DNA of 64,000 bases from Methanococcoides sp. GTDB lineage: Archaea > Halobacteriota > Methanosarcinia > Methanosarcinales > Methanosarcinaceae. This document shows, in pieces, positions 28,577-36,890 of the stretch. Within the stretch, counting starts at the first letter, position 1; each line of letters begins with the position of its first letter. A program made the position numbers and the translations under genes. Under the pieces are notes generated by a model that had not been told where the DNA came from, did no database searches, and worked only from the letters and a program-made list of their open reading frames with translations. The stretch covers positions 1 through 64,000 of the forward strand of contig JAIORJ010000204.1 of the NCBI GenBank assembly GCA_021108185.1, read 5' to 3'.

Positions 28577-28606
28577 CTCAAATATGAGATGCATCTCAAA
28601 TATGAG
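28577..28606. promoter_or_regulatory. Tandem palindromic operator of ribK-ribB
   Basis: CTCAAATATGAG occurs twice, at 28577-28588 and 28595-28606. Each is an inverted repeat (CTCA-AATA-TGAG), and the join forms a further perfect palindrome GAGATGCATCTC (28586-28597). It lies 26 bases before the ribK ATG, at the expected transcription start. Binding by RibK's own winged helix is inferred from the known RbkR family. Confidence 0.7.
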
Positions 28607-28750
28607 ACGCACGAAAATAAAGCTTTCGATTAATGTATAGTCATTATTCGGAATGATTTATATTATAATAAAGAGATTTGTTTTCAGGTTCCTACGAAAT
28701 ATATAATAACGGAACACAAACTCATGATATTGATATGATAAGAGGGCTGA

Positions 28751-29629
28751 ATGATCAACAGATGGAACAGGGATTCGGAAAACCGTTCAGAATGTGAGGG
28801 GTGGCGTTCATACCTGTACAAATACATCTTCGAAGCCAGTACCCCTATTGGAAAATACTTTGACATAACCCTTATAATAACGATCGTTCTGAGCGTTCTA
28901 GTCGTCATGCTGGACAGTGTTCATTCAATAAGCTCAGTTCATCACCAAAAGCTCTACATGGCGGAAATAATCTTCACCATCCTTTTTACAATTGAATATT
29001 TACTGAGGATGATATGTGTAAAAAGCAAGGTCCGCTATGCCACCAGTTTCTTTGGGATCATCGATCTTCTGGCCATCGTACCAACCTATCTTAGTCTGTT
29101 CCTTCCCGGAAGCCAATACCTGCTGATAATCAGAGTGCTACGCTTGCTCAGGATATTCAGGGTGCTTAAACTTGTCCAGTACCTCTCAGAGGCCGATATG
29201 CTGGTACAGGCTCTTAAAGACAGCAGCAAAAAGATAACAGTTTTTACATTCACTGTCCTGAACCTTGTAATAATATTAGGTTCCCTGATGTATGTCATTG
29301 AAGGGGAGCAACACGGATTTACCAGTATCCCACGAAGTGTCTTCTGGGCTATAACAACACTGACAACTGTGGGATACGGTGATCTCGTGCCGGTTACGCC
29401 ACTAGGACAGGCAATGGCATCCGTTGTTATGTTACTCGGTTATTCCATAATAGCGGTTCCCACTGGCATCATTACCCATTCTATTATAAACACCAGCATG
29501 GCAGCCAGACCTATAATCATATCTGAAAAAACGAAGGACGTTGCTCTTAACATAGCCTGTCACAATTGCGGATTGCAGGGGCATGATACTGATGCTTTTT
29601 TCTGCAAGAGCTGTGGCGCAAAACTATAA
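28751..29629 (+). CDS. Voltage-gated potassium channel with C-terminal zinc ribbon
   Basis: The 292-residue protein has the six-helix Kv plan. S4 carries regularly spaced arginines (LLIIRVLRLLRIFRVLKLVQ, about 124-143). The pore follows (SVFWAITTLTTVGYGDLVP) with the selectivity filter TVGYGD, then S6 (VMLLGYSIIAVPTGI). The tail is unusual: after S6 there is a short linker and a two-CxxC zinc ribbon (CHNCGLQGHDTDAFFCKSCGAKL) at the C-terminus instead of an RCK domain. It should conduct K+ when the membrane is depolarised. The next gene starts 30 bases downstream. Confidence 0.93.
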   Translation: MINRWNRDSENRSECEGWRSYLYKYIFEASTPIGKYFDITLIITIVLSVLVVMLDSVHSISSVHHQKLYMAEIIFTILFTIEYLLRMICVKSKVRYATSFFGIIDLLAIVPTYLSLFLPGSQYLLIIRVLRLLRIFRVLKLVQYLSEADMLVQALKDSSKKITVFTFTVLNLVIILGSLMYVIEGEQHGFTSIPRSVFWAITTLTTVGYGDLVPVTPLGQAMASVVMLLGYSIIAVPTGIITHSIINTSMAARPIIISEKTKDVALNIACHNCGLQGHDTDAFFCKSCGAKL

Positions 29630-29659
29630 GAATAATATTAAATTCAACCAGTGATAAAA

Positions 29660-31240
29660 ATGGATATATTAATTACCACGATCATCGATAGTTTAATTGT
29701 CATCGGTCTTACCGCCGGCATTCTTTTTTTTGATATTCTCATACGAAAAAGTCTCAAGATGGACCTTTCCCAAGCCGCTCCAGATCTTACAATGGCCGCA
29801 TTCGCAATTCAAATATCTGTTATAGCAGCGCTTCTGATATCCGATGTCACACCCGACATTGCAGCCGATTCGATCATTCTTGTCTTTTTTGCTTTCCTTT
29901 GGGTAATGACAATATGGCAAAGCTCAAAAAGAAGAACAATGAATCACAATCTTTCGTTCACAATTGGTTCAGTAGCATTTGCGGTCTCGGCATCCCATCT
30001 CATGAACCTTTATGACCCTATCATATTCAGCGTGGTCGTAGCAATTGCAACCGTTCTGGGATATGTGGCAGCAGCCATTACAAGGAACCTCTACAACGAA
30101 AAAATAGTACGTAGATTTGAAGAAATGATGGGGAAGATCACCTCATACGACCTTATCGAAGCTTCATCAAAACACAGTGCCAGAGATGTCGATGATCCTC
30201 TTTCAGCTGCTGTTGACAGTATCAGATGTGCAATTCGGAACAATGATGAGGACATCTTCAAAAAAGGATTATACAAGATAACCATTACAGCAAAGAATCT
30301 CATGACAGGTGGTAGGGACACTACTGCCATTGCAAAACATATGAATTCCCATTTGCTCGAGATGGGCTTTATTGCGACCTCAAGAGACGAAAATGCGACA
30401 AAATGTGTTGTTCGTTCGATCGGTGTTATCGGAAAGGCCGCTTCAAATCACGGAAGCCAGGATGGAGCCGTGCAATCATTAAGATCATTGACGTCCCTTT
30501 TCGATGTTGTAAAAGGAACAGCTTCAACCCAACTAAACCAACAATTTGTAAGCTCCATAGGGGATATCATAGAAGCTGCTGCCGGATCGAGACAGGAAGA
30601 AGCGGTCGAAAAAGGGTTGTTGCTCCTCAAAGATATTGGCAACAATGCAACCTTTGCACAGGACACTTCAACCATGATAGCCGTAATAAAACAGTTGCTG
30701 GAACTGGCGAGAATATCAACAAGATATGAGCGCGCAAATTACAGTCGTCTTATAGTTCTCACAATGCGGGATATCGGTATTCGTTTTATTCAAGAAAAAA
30801 CTCAGGAAGGACAGGACGGTTTCAAAAAATTGGTGGGTTCTTTGCGTAGCATGGGAAAGTTCTTCGACCAGAAAGATGCACTGGAAGTCATCCGGACAAT
30901 GCAGGACCTTGGTGTGATAGCTGCACGTGATTATCGTGAAGAGGAATTGTTACATGTCATTCATGAACTGAACGATGTGGGCCTTGCTGCTCTTAAAAAT
31001 GACTCTGAGGAACTGATGCAACAGACCGTTGTTTCAATGAAGGATATCTGTCTTGCTGCAATGCGTTCAGAACTTGAGGTACCTGTGAAGACCATTGCGA
31101 AACTTTTTTCCAGAATGGGAAAACAAGAACAGTTTGCCGTTATTGTCCAGGATGCTGTCATGGATATAGGCGAGCATCGCACTCATGACGATACATTCTA
31201 CATCCTTTTTTTGCGAACATATGAAGGTACAGGGGAGTGA
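29660..31240 (+). CDS. Membrane protein with long alpha-helical repeat domain, unknown
   Basis: Five N-terminal membrane helices cover about 1-150 (IIDSLIVIGLTAGILFF, FAIQISVIAALLIS, SIILVFFAFLWVMTIW and others). They are followed by about 370 residues of amphipathic helices in units of roughly 36-40 residues (ATKCVVRSIGVIGKAAS; LLLLKDIGNNATFAQD; VIRTMQDLGVIAARD; VVSMKDICLAAMRS), suggesting an alpha-solenoid. ATG 29660 is preferred to GTG 29651 because the GTG is part of the GTGAT ribosome site. It may be co-transcribed with the K+ channel 30 bases upstream. Its last codons are duplicated downstream at 31917. Confidence 0.75.
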   Translation: MDILITTIIDSLIVIGLTAGILFFDILIRKSLKMDLSQAAPDLTMAAFAIQISVIAALLISDVTPDIAADSIILVFFAFLWVMTIWQSSKRRTMNHNLSFTIGSVAFAVSASHLMNLYDPIIFSVVVAIATVLGYVAAAITRNLYNEKIVRRFEEMMGKITSYDLIEASSKHSARDVDDPLSAAVDSIRCAIRNNDEDIFKKGLYKITITAKNLMTGGRDTTAIAKHMNSHLLEMGFIATSRDENATKCVVRSIGVIGKAASNHGSQDGAVQSLRSLTSLFDVVKGTASTQLNQQFVSSIGDIIEAAAGSRQEEAVEKGLLLLKDIGNNATFAQDTSTMIAVIKQLLELARISTRYERANYSRLIVLTMRDIGIRFIQEKTQEGQDGFKKLVGSLRSMGKFFDQKDALEVIRTMQDLGVIAARDYREEELLHVIHELNDVGLAALKNDSEELMQQTVVSMKDICLAAMRSELEVPVKTIAKLFSRMGKQEQFAVIVQDAVMDIGEHRTHDDTFYILFLRTYEGTGE

Positions 31241-31267
31241 ACTTTCTAAATAGAAGAGTATATGTAT
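31129..31267 (+). repeat. Segmental duplication, copy A
   Basis: This stretch encodes the last 37 residues of the helical-repeat protein plus 27 bases past its stop. It recurs at 31917-32053 with about a dozen substitutions and two one-base gaps by eye. Confidence 0.9.
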
Positions 31268-31358
31268 AATGCATTGCAAATATTTCGAATCCAAAGTGAA
31301 GTTGTTACTAATATATTTCTGTATTTATATGTAATATCTTCAAAAAGGAGAAAGCTGC

Positions 31359-31805
31359 ATGAAAAAAATGATCACGTTGATACTAGTGTTTGTAATAGCA
31401 GTATTGAGTTCCGGATGTACGGATTCCGGAACCATGAGCAAATACGACATTTACATTCAATTGTACAACAATGATGTAGAAGAATATAATCCTGTTATAA
31501 ATGAACTTATTGAAAAACAGGAAAACTACACTGCTGCATATGAAGCTTACATTAATGCATCTGATAAGGATGCGAAAGAAAATGAACTCGATGAAGCATT
31601 GGATCAACTGATAACTGCAGAGAATAATTACAGATCCACTGCAGACAATATATACAGGCATCTTAACGAATTTGAATCCTTTATAATATCCAATGAAGAT
31701 ACGCTTGAACGCAAAGGTGTTGACACAGTTCAGCTTAAAGCGGATATTCAAGCTTGGAAAGAAGAGATCAGATACAACCTCGACCAGTTCCAGTTGAATT
31801 TGTGA
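31359..31805 (+). CDS. Small secreted lipoprotein, unknown
   Basis: A 148-residue protein with a lipoprotein signal (MKKMITLILVFVIAVLSSGC, lipobox SSGC with Cys at 20). The acidic, mostly helical mature part is probably coiled-coil (NELIEKQENYTAAYEAYINA, ELDEALDQLITAENNYRS). It has a GGAG ribosome site (AAAGGAGAAAGCTGC). It stands between the two copies of the 139-base duplication. No enzymatic motif; likely a surface structural or binding protein. Confidence 0.75.
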   Translation: MKKMITLILVFVIAVLSSGCTDSGTMSKYDIYIQLYNNDVEEYNPVINELIEKQENYTAAYEAYINASDKDAKENELDEALDQLITAENNYRSTADNIYRHLNEFESFIISNEDTLERKGVDTVQLKADIQAWKEEIRYNLDQFQLNL

Positions 31806-31916
31806 AGATGGCAGCCATCATTGCGGATGGATGGTAATTCTTTGCATTTTAACCAAAGACTACACTGTATTTTAATAGAAGATCACTCTGGACATGCTCC
31901 ACTTGGGAGATTCAGG

Positions 31917-32053
31917 ACAGTTTGCCGTTATTGTCCAGGATGCTTTCATTGATATGGGTGAGCCTCAAACCCATGATGATAATTCTACATCCTTTTTTTG
32001 TGAACTATGAAGGTACAGGTGAGTGAACTTTCTAAATGGAAGAGTATATGTAT
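31917..32053 (+). pseudogene. Duplicated 3' fragment of the helical-repeat gene (copy B)
   Basis: A copy of 31129-31267, including QFAVIVQDA-coding sequence and the downstream GTGAACTTTCTAAAT. One-base gaps relative to copy A break the frame, and there is no start or upstream coding part, so it is a dead fragment. It implies that this locus once held a second copy of the helical-repeat gene end, with loss of the rest. The flanking 31806-31916 contains no gene. Confidence 0.85.
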
Positions 32054-32088
32054 TGTAATAGTAAATCTCAAATATGGGGAAAAGAGTC

Positions 32089-32196
32089 ATGAAGGAAAAA
32101 TCTATCCGTTTAGGAAGACTACTAGCTTTAACATTAAGCGGATTCATAGCCGGATGGTCACTACGAGGATTATTATTTTACTATGGATACCAGTAA
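32089..32196 (+). CDS. Possible 35-residue membrane microprotein
   Basis: ATG at 32089 behind GGGGAAAAGAG opens MKEKSIRLGRLLALTLSGFIAGWS..., a basic N-terminus followed by one hydrophobic segment, ending TAA at 32196. It directly follows duplicated copy B. Short length makes this tentative. Confidence 0.35.
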   Translation: MKEKSIRLGRLLALTLSGFIAGWSLRGLLFYYGYQ

Positions 32197-32455
32197 TCGA
32201 AATCACTCGTTTTTTTCAATTTGGTTGTGCACCTATATTTAATGGTCAAATTCCAAATATTTGTTGATGGAAGTTTTACCAAAAGAATGAAAATCCTATG
32301 GAACTCTTTTTAAAATCGTTTTATTTTGATAACCAAAATGACAATATCTTTCAAATTCTTCCTTATAAATCTACTATCTATCGCTATGGACACAACATAT
32401 ATGTATTGTAATTGTATTGTAATTCATACTAAAATTCAATCATGTAGGTGTTGTA
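32197..32455. promoter_or_regulatory. ftr upstream region with TATA box
   Basis: An AT-rich region. ACATATATGT at 32395-32404 is a plausible TATA box about 50-60 bases before the ftr ATG. TATATGTATTGTAAT at 32398-32412 also occurs exactly at 32045-32059, at the end of duplicated copy B. AGGTG precedes the ATG by five bases. Confidence 0.5.
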
Positions 32456-33349
32456 ATGGAACTAAATGGAGTAGAGATCGAAGATACATTTGCAGAGGCA
32501 TTCCCAATCAAAATTTCACGAATACTGATCACAGCCGCAACAAAGCGCTGGGCAACTGTTGCAGCACAGGAAGCAACAGGATTCGGAACATCAGTCATTG
32601 GATGTCCTGCTGAAGCCGGTATTGAGAAGTACGCGGATGCAAGTGAGACACCAGATGGCAGACCAGGTGTTTACATACAGTTATGCACCTTCGGATTCAA
32701 GTCACTTGAAGAACAGCTTTTATCGCGTGTCGGTCAGTGTATACTCACAGCACCAACAACCGCAGTGTTCAATGGACTTCCAGATGCTGAGAAGCAGTTC
32801 GATACTGGACGCAAGCTCAAATACTTCGCAGATGGAACAGAGTCTGAGACAGAAGTTGGCGGTCGCAAGATGCACGTTATCCCAATGATGGAGGGTGACT
32901 TCCTTGTCGAGGACACAATCGGTGCAGTAACCGCTATTGCAGGTGGTAACTTCTTCATCTTCGGTGACACACAGATGACAACACTTACCGCAGCAGAGAA
33001 CGCAGTCGATGCAATCGGAGCTGTTGATGGTACCATCACACCATTCCCAGGCGGAATCGTAGCAAGCGGTTCAAAGGCAGGCGCAAACAAGTACAAGTTC
33101 CTCAAAGCAACTGCAAATGAGAAGTTCTGCCCAAGCATCAAGGACAAGGTAGAAGGCTCAGAGATCCCTGCAGACGTTAACTGTGTCTATGAGATCGTTA
33201 TCAATGGTCTTGACTTCGAATCCATTGCAAAAGCAACCGAGATGGGAATCAGAGCAGCTGTTGCTGTTCCTGGTATCAAGAAGATCACCGCAGGAAACTA
33301 CGGCGGAAGTCTCGGACCACACAAGTTCAACCTTCATGACCTTTTCTAA
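32456..33349 (+). CDS. ftr: Formylmethanofuran:tetrahydromethanopterin formyltransferase
   Basis: This 297-residue protein is full length for Ftr and strongly conserved: MELNGVEIEDTFAEAFPIKI, CPAEAGIEKYA, ETPDGRPGVYIQ, APTTAVFNGLPDAEKQF, GGNFFIFGDTQMT and GGIVASGSKAGANKYKFLKA. It transfers the formyl group between methanofuran and tetrahydromethanopterin. In methylotrophic methanogens it runs mainly in the oxidative direction. Cytoplasmic homotetramer in known cases. It is acidic and uses well-adapted codons, as expected for a highly expressed gene, and has its own promoter. Confidence 0.97.
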   Translation: MELNGVEIEDTFAEAFPIKISRILITAATKRWATVAAQEATGFGTSVIGCPAEAGIEKYADASETPDGRPGVYIQLCTFGFKSLEEQLLSRVGQCILTAPTTAVFNGLPDAEKQFDTGRKLKYFADGTESETEVGGRKMHVIPMMEGDFLVEDTIGAVTAIAGGNFFIFGDTQMTTLTAAENAVDAIGAVDGTITPFPGGIVASGSKAGANKYKFLKATANEKFCPSIKDKVEGSEIPADVNCVYEIVINGLDFESIAKATEMGIRAAVAVPGIKKITAGNYGGSLGPHKFNLHDLF

Positions 33350-33359
33350 GGTCAACCAT

Positions 33360-33377
33360 TTTTATTTTCTTTTTTTA
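33360..33377 (+). terminator. T-rich terminator after ftr
   Basis: Two T runs (TTTTTATTTTCTTTTTTTA region) begin about ten bases after the ftr stop, typical of archaeal intrinsic termination. Confidence 0.5.
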
Positions 33378-33449
33378 TGTCCTGTTCGTTTATAATTTCC
33401 GTTCATAATGTTCTATAATATCTATTCCTACTGATATCAGGCTGATAGT

Positions 33450-34040
33450 ATGCAAGAATATCTACACTCCACAGAGATAATTGACTGGGAACACCCCAAA
33501 ATTCAAAAGCTTGCAAAGGAGCTTGCATTGGAAGCTGAGGGTCCTGTTGAAATTACAAAAAGGTGTTTTGAATGGGTAAGGGATGAGATATATCACAGTC
33601 ATGACTATTGTTTGAACCCTATCACCCTGAAAGCTTCCGAGGTCCTGGAAGCGGGAACAGGTTACTGTTATGCTAAAAGTCACCTTCTGGCAGCTTTGCT
33701 CAGGGCAAATGGAATTCCCGCCGGATTATGTTATCAACGTCTTAGCAGGGATGAGAATGGAGAACCATTTTGCCTCCATGGCCTGAATGCTGTCTATCTG
33801 CCGGACATCGGTTGGTACCGTATCGATGCCAGAGGAAACAAAAAAAGTGTGAATGCTCAATATGCTCCACCTGAAGAGATGCTCGCCTATGAGATAAAAG
33901 TAGAAGGTGAAGCCGACCTGCCGGAGATATGGGCAGACCCACTACCCGTTATAGTCGATCTTCTGACAGTATATGACAACTATGAAGATGTCTGGGAAAA
34001 TCTGCCGGATATTCCATTGATTAAGCAGACGAAGAAATGA
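33450..34040 (+). CDS. Transglutaminase-like cysteine protease-fold protein
   Basis: The 196 residues carry the transglutaminase-core triad: Cys in AGTGYCYAKSHLLAALLRANGIPAG, His in LHGLNAVYL and Asp in WYRIDARG. This fold catalyses amide hydrolysis or transfer. No signal peptide or membrane segment, so likely cytoplasmic. Substrate unknown. It is a single-gene unit between ftr and the convergent TraB gene. Confidence 0.9.
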   Translation: MQEYLHSTEIIDWEHPKIQKLAKELALEAEGPVEITKRCFEWVRDEIYHSHDYCLNPITLKASEVLEAGTGYCYAKSHLLAALLRANGIPAGLCYQRLSRDENGEPFCLHGLNAVYLPDIGWYRIDARGNKKSVNAQYAPPEEMLAYEIKVEGEADLPEIWADPLPVIVDLLTVYDNYEDVWENLPDIPLIKQTKK

Positions 34041-34111
34041 CAACAATAATGAAAATAAAAAAAATTAAATGATGGTTGGATAGATCGAAAAATGATCTAT
34101 CATTAAACCTT

Positions 34112-35494
34112 TTACAAACCTATCACTGACAGACCTGCACTGATTATATCTCTTGGATCGAGACCTGTTATCTGTACCATCACATAGACACCAAGGAAGG
34201 TCCCTATGGTACTTCCGACATTAGCAAGTGCGGCTACAAAGACAACTCTGAAGAAATTGTTCTTCTGAAGCTCTTTGAAGCTTTCAAGTTTTACCATTTC
34301 TTTCAGATCAGCGGTAGTTGGACTCCTTTGTTTAGCTTCCATAAGACCTGCAAACCATCCGGCGGCCATCATTGGATTCAGGGAGGTCAACCATGCTACA
34401 AGAAATGCAGTAATAACTGAGTATGGATGACCTTTTGCAAGAGCAGCCCCTGTCGCACTGAGAACACCGTTGATAATGAACCACCAGCCAAATGCCAAAA
34501 GCAAAAGTTCAATAGGTGTTCCTGACATGATGATCAAAATGAATGTTGCAATAGCTATTCCCACTATTCCGATACCAATTATCTTCATGAAGCTGAACCG
34601 TTTTTGAGGCAATTCCGTCAGTGAAGAAACAGGAGGTAGGGACTTCGGGTCCTTAAGGTATCTTTCAACTCCCTGCTTGTGGCCTGCACCTAATACTGCT
34701 ATTATCTTCTTGTTGCCACCATTGGCAAGTCTTAAAAGATTTCCTGCAATATAGGCATCCCTTTCATCAATGAGCACGGTAGCCGCATTCGGGGAAGCTT
34801 TTCGAAGCTCATTAATAAGCGTCGTTACCATGTCCTGATCAGTAATATTATCAATATCTATATTCTTGGAGCCGCCAATTCCCAGAGCTGAAGAAACAAG
34901 TGCAACTAGCATATTGAACTTTTCAAAGATGCTCATCTTGCTCCAGAAACGCTGCAATGTAAGCTGTATATCACGGTCAACAAGCGCGACCTTGGCCCCA
35001 TTGGCTTCTGCTACATCGATTGCAGTTATCATTTCAGCACCTGGCTGAACTCCCATCTCATTGCCGATCTTCTTCTGTACGTATGCCAAAAGCAGGTGCA
35101 CCAGGAAGTAATAGATCTTTCCGCCACTCAGGATATCCTTTATGGGAAGGTCTGAATCTTTTACCTCCCCTTTAAGCGAATCATATCTGCCTTGGCAGAG
35201 CTCGACTGCCACAATATCCGGCTTTTCATTTTCAATAGCGCTTGTTACTTCATTGACGCTCTTCTCTGAAACATGGGCTGTACCCACGATTATTATTTCA
35301 GAAGGCTTTGCTTTGACAGGATCAACTCTTTCCGTTGAAACAAGGGAAGGTGTCTGTGAAAAAGTAGCACCTCCATTTCCGGAATAAGCTGAGCCTGAAC
35401 CTATATCGTAATTATAACCAGAAGCAGCAATACGGGAATCGGTCATCAACTGACTTTCCTTTAACTGTACTTCTTTATCTATCGAACTTTCCAT
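34112..35494 (-). CDS. TraB/PrgY-family membrane protein
   Basis: The 460-residue protein has a divergent first 65 residues, then the TraB domain: IIVGTAHVSEKSVNEV (GTAH motif), VAVELCQGRYDSL and ERDAYIAGNLL...VLGAGHKQG. The C-terminal third has four to five membrane helices (IGIVGIAIATFILII onward). In enterococci TraB/PrgY reduces peptide pheromone activity; the archaeal role is unknown, and a metal-dependent protease activity has been proposed from the conserved GxxH and E residues. It follows the site-2 protease gene by eight bases, so the pair may act together in membrane proteolysis. Confidence 0.9.
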   Translation of the reverse strand: MESSIDKEVQLKESQLMTDSRIAASGYNYDIGSGSAYSGNGGATFSQTPSLVSTERVDPVKAKPSEIIIVGTAHVSEKSVNEVTSAIENEKPDIVAVELCQGRYDSLKGEVKDSDLPIKDILSGGKIYYFLVHLLLAYVQKKIGNEMGVQPGAEMITAIDVAEANGAKVALVDRDIQLTLQRFWSKMSIFEKFNMLVALVSSALGIGGSKNIDIDNITDQDMVTTLINELRKASPNAATVLIDERDAYIAGNLLRLANGGNKKIIAVLGAGHKQGVERYLKDPKSLPPVSSLTELPQKRFSFMKIIGIGIVGIAIATFILIIMSGTPIELLLLAFGWWFIINGVLSATGAALAKGHPYSVITAFLVAWLTSLNPMMAAGWFAGLMEAKQRSPTTADLKEMVKLESFKELQKNNFFRVVFVAALANVGSTIGTFLGVYVMVQITGLDPRDIISAGLSVIGL

Positions 35495-35502
35495 TGTTCA
35501 CA

Positions 35503-36606
35503 TCACTCGTTCAATAATGTCATAGTATGCATCAGATCGGTCCTGGAAAGAATACCTGCCACAGAACCATCTTCATCTATCACCAATACCCTACCGATGT
35601 TGTTTAAACTCATCAGCTTGAAAGCATCGGAAGCAGTCGCCTCTAATGGAATCGTCACTACATTATGTGTCATTAGATCGGATACCAACACACTGTAACG
35701 TTCCAGAGGTATTACCCTGCGCACATCTGTAAACGTTATAATACCTTTTAAAGTATTATGTTCCATCACTGGATAGCCCATGTGTTTTTTTTCGAACATG
35801 AATTGTGTTAGTTCATCAATTGTCATGGAAGGTTCGACAGAAATAACCTCTTTTGACATAACATCCTTAACAGATATTTTTTCAAGTATGATCGTAACAG
35901 CTGTAGATCTGTCTTCTCCGGATGCACCCATGTAAACAAATATTGCAATAAATATAAGCCAGGGATTCCAGGGGCTCGAGACCAATCCCAGAAAACCGAG
36001 AAGTAAAGCAAACATTTTACCTACAGATGCTGCTGTGTGAGTTGCCTGTATATAACTCATCTTTCTTGCAAACCATGCTCGAAGGATACGTCCTCCGTCC
36101 ATTGGAAATGCCGGTAGCAGATTGAATATACCAAGAACTATGTTGATGGAACCGAGCATTTGTATGATCCTGAAAACAACATTATCTCCAAATGTAGCAA
36201 ACGTATCAGCCAGAACAAAATTGAGCAGGAGCAGTGATGTACCTATAATGAAACTTACAAGAGGACCTGCAAACGCCATTTTTGCTTCCTGAGAAGGATC
36301 CCTTGGGATCTCTTCCATTGAAGAGACACCACCTATCAGGAACAAAGTGATATCTGTTATCTTAACGCCATATTTTTGTGCCAGATATGAATGCCCCAAC
36401 TCGTGAAGGACCACACATACGAAAAGAAGAACTGTTGTCACAAATGCAAGCAAGTATCCTAGAGATACCGGTTGAATATCACTAAAGCCAAAAGGTGCAG
36501 GATTGGCCGCAAATATAAATGCAAAAACTGGCAGCACCAATAGGAATGTGATATGTATTTTGATAGGAATACCAATAATAGTCCCAATTTTGAAAGAATT
36601 TTGCAT
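35503..36606 (-). CDS. Site-2 protease (M50) with CBS pair
   Basis: A 367-residue intramembrane zinc metalloprotease. Helix TTVLLFVCVVLHELGHSYLA carries HELGH, and LPAFPMDGGRILRA supplies the third zinc ligand (NLLPAFPMDGG). After six helices, two CBS motifs follow (VKDVMSKEVISVEPSMTIDE and VSDLMTHNVVTIPLEATASD), the known S2P-CBS group in which nucleotide binding is thought to gate activity. It is transcribed with the TraB gene from a TATA box at 36656-36668. Confidence 0.94.
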   Translation of the reverse strand: MQNSFKIGTIIGIPIKIHITFLLVLPVFAFIFAANPAPFGFSDIQPVSLGYLLAFVTTVLLFVCVVLHELGHSYLAQKYGVKITDITLFLIGGVSSMEEIPRDPSQEAKMAFAGPLVSFIIGTSLLLLNFVLADTFATFGDNVVFRIIQMLGSINIVLGIFNLLPAFPMDGGRILRAWFARKMSYIQATHTAASVGKMFALLLGFLGLVSSPWNPWLIFIAIFVYMGASGEDRSTAVTIILEKISVKDVMSKEVISVEPSMTIDELTQFMFEKKHMGYPVMEHNTLKGIITFTDVRRVIPLERYSVLVSDLMTHNVVTIPLEATASDAFKLMSLNNIGRVLVIDEDGSVAGILSRTDLMHTMTLLNE

Positions 36607-36655
36607 GACTAAATTCTCATCTTTATGATATTTAGTACTATCTGGTTGTTTTCAT

Positions 36656-36668
36656 AATTTATATAATG
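36656..36668 (-). promoter_or_regulatory. TATA box of the site-2 protease/TraB operon
   Basis: The minus strand reads CATTATATAAATT, about 50-60 bases before the protease ATG. The rest of the gap to mfnA (36669-36890) shows nothing definite. Confidence 0.5.
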
Positions 36669-36890
36669 GTATTTCTGTTGATGTTTACCATTGAAGGGTC
36701 TAAATTTGCCTTACAGAATACTTTCACCCCGCTTGGCTCAACTGTATATATGCTCAGATCATAGGTAGTATTATACACGGATTCCGGTGGTACACGTCTT
36801 TACAAGTTTCAAGGCTAGGTATCATCGATTCATCCCCTCATCCGTGAAAAAATAAAAAACGATATTGAAAAACGATTATTTTAAATTTTT

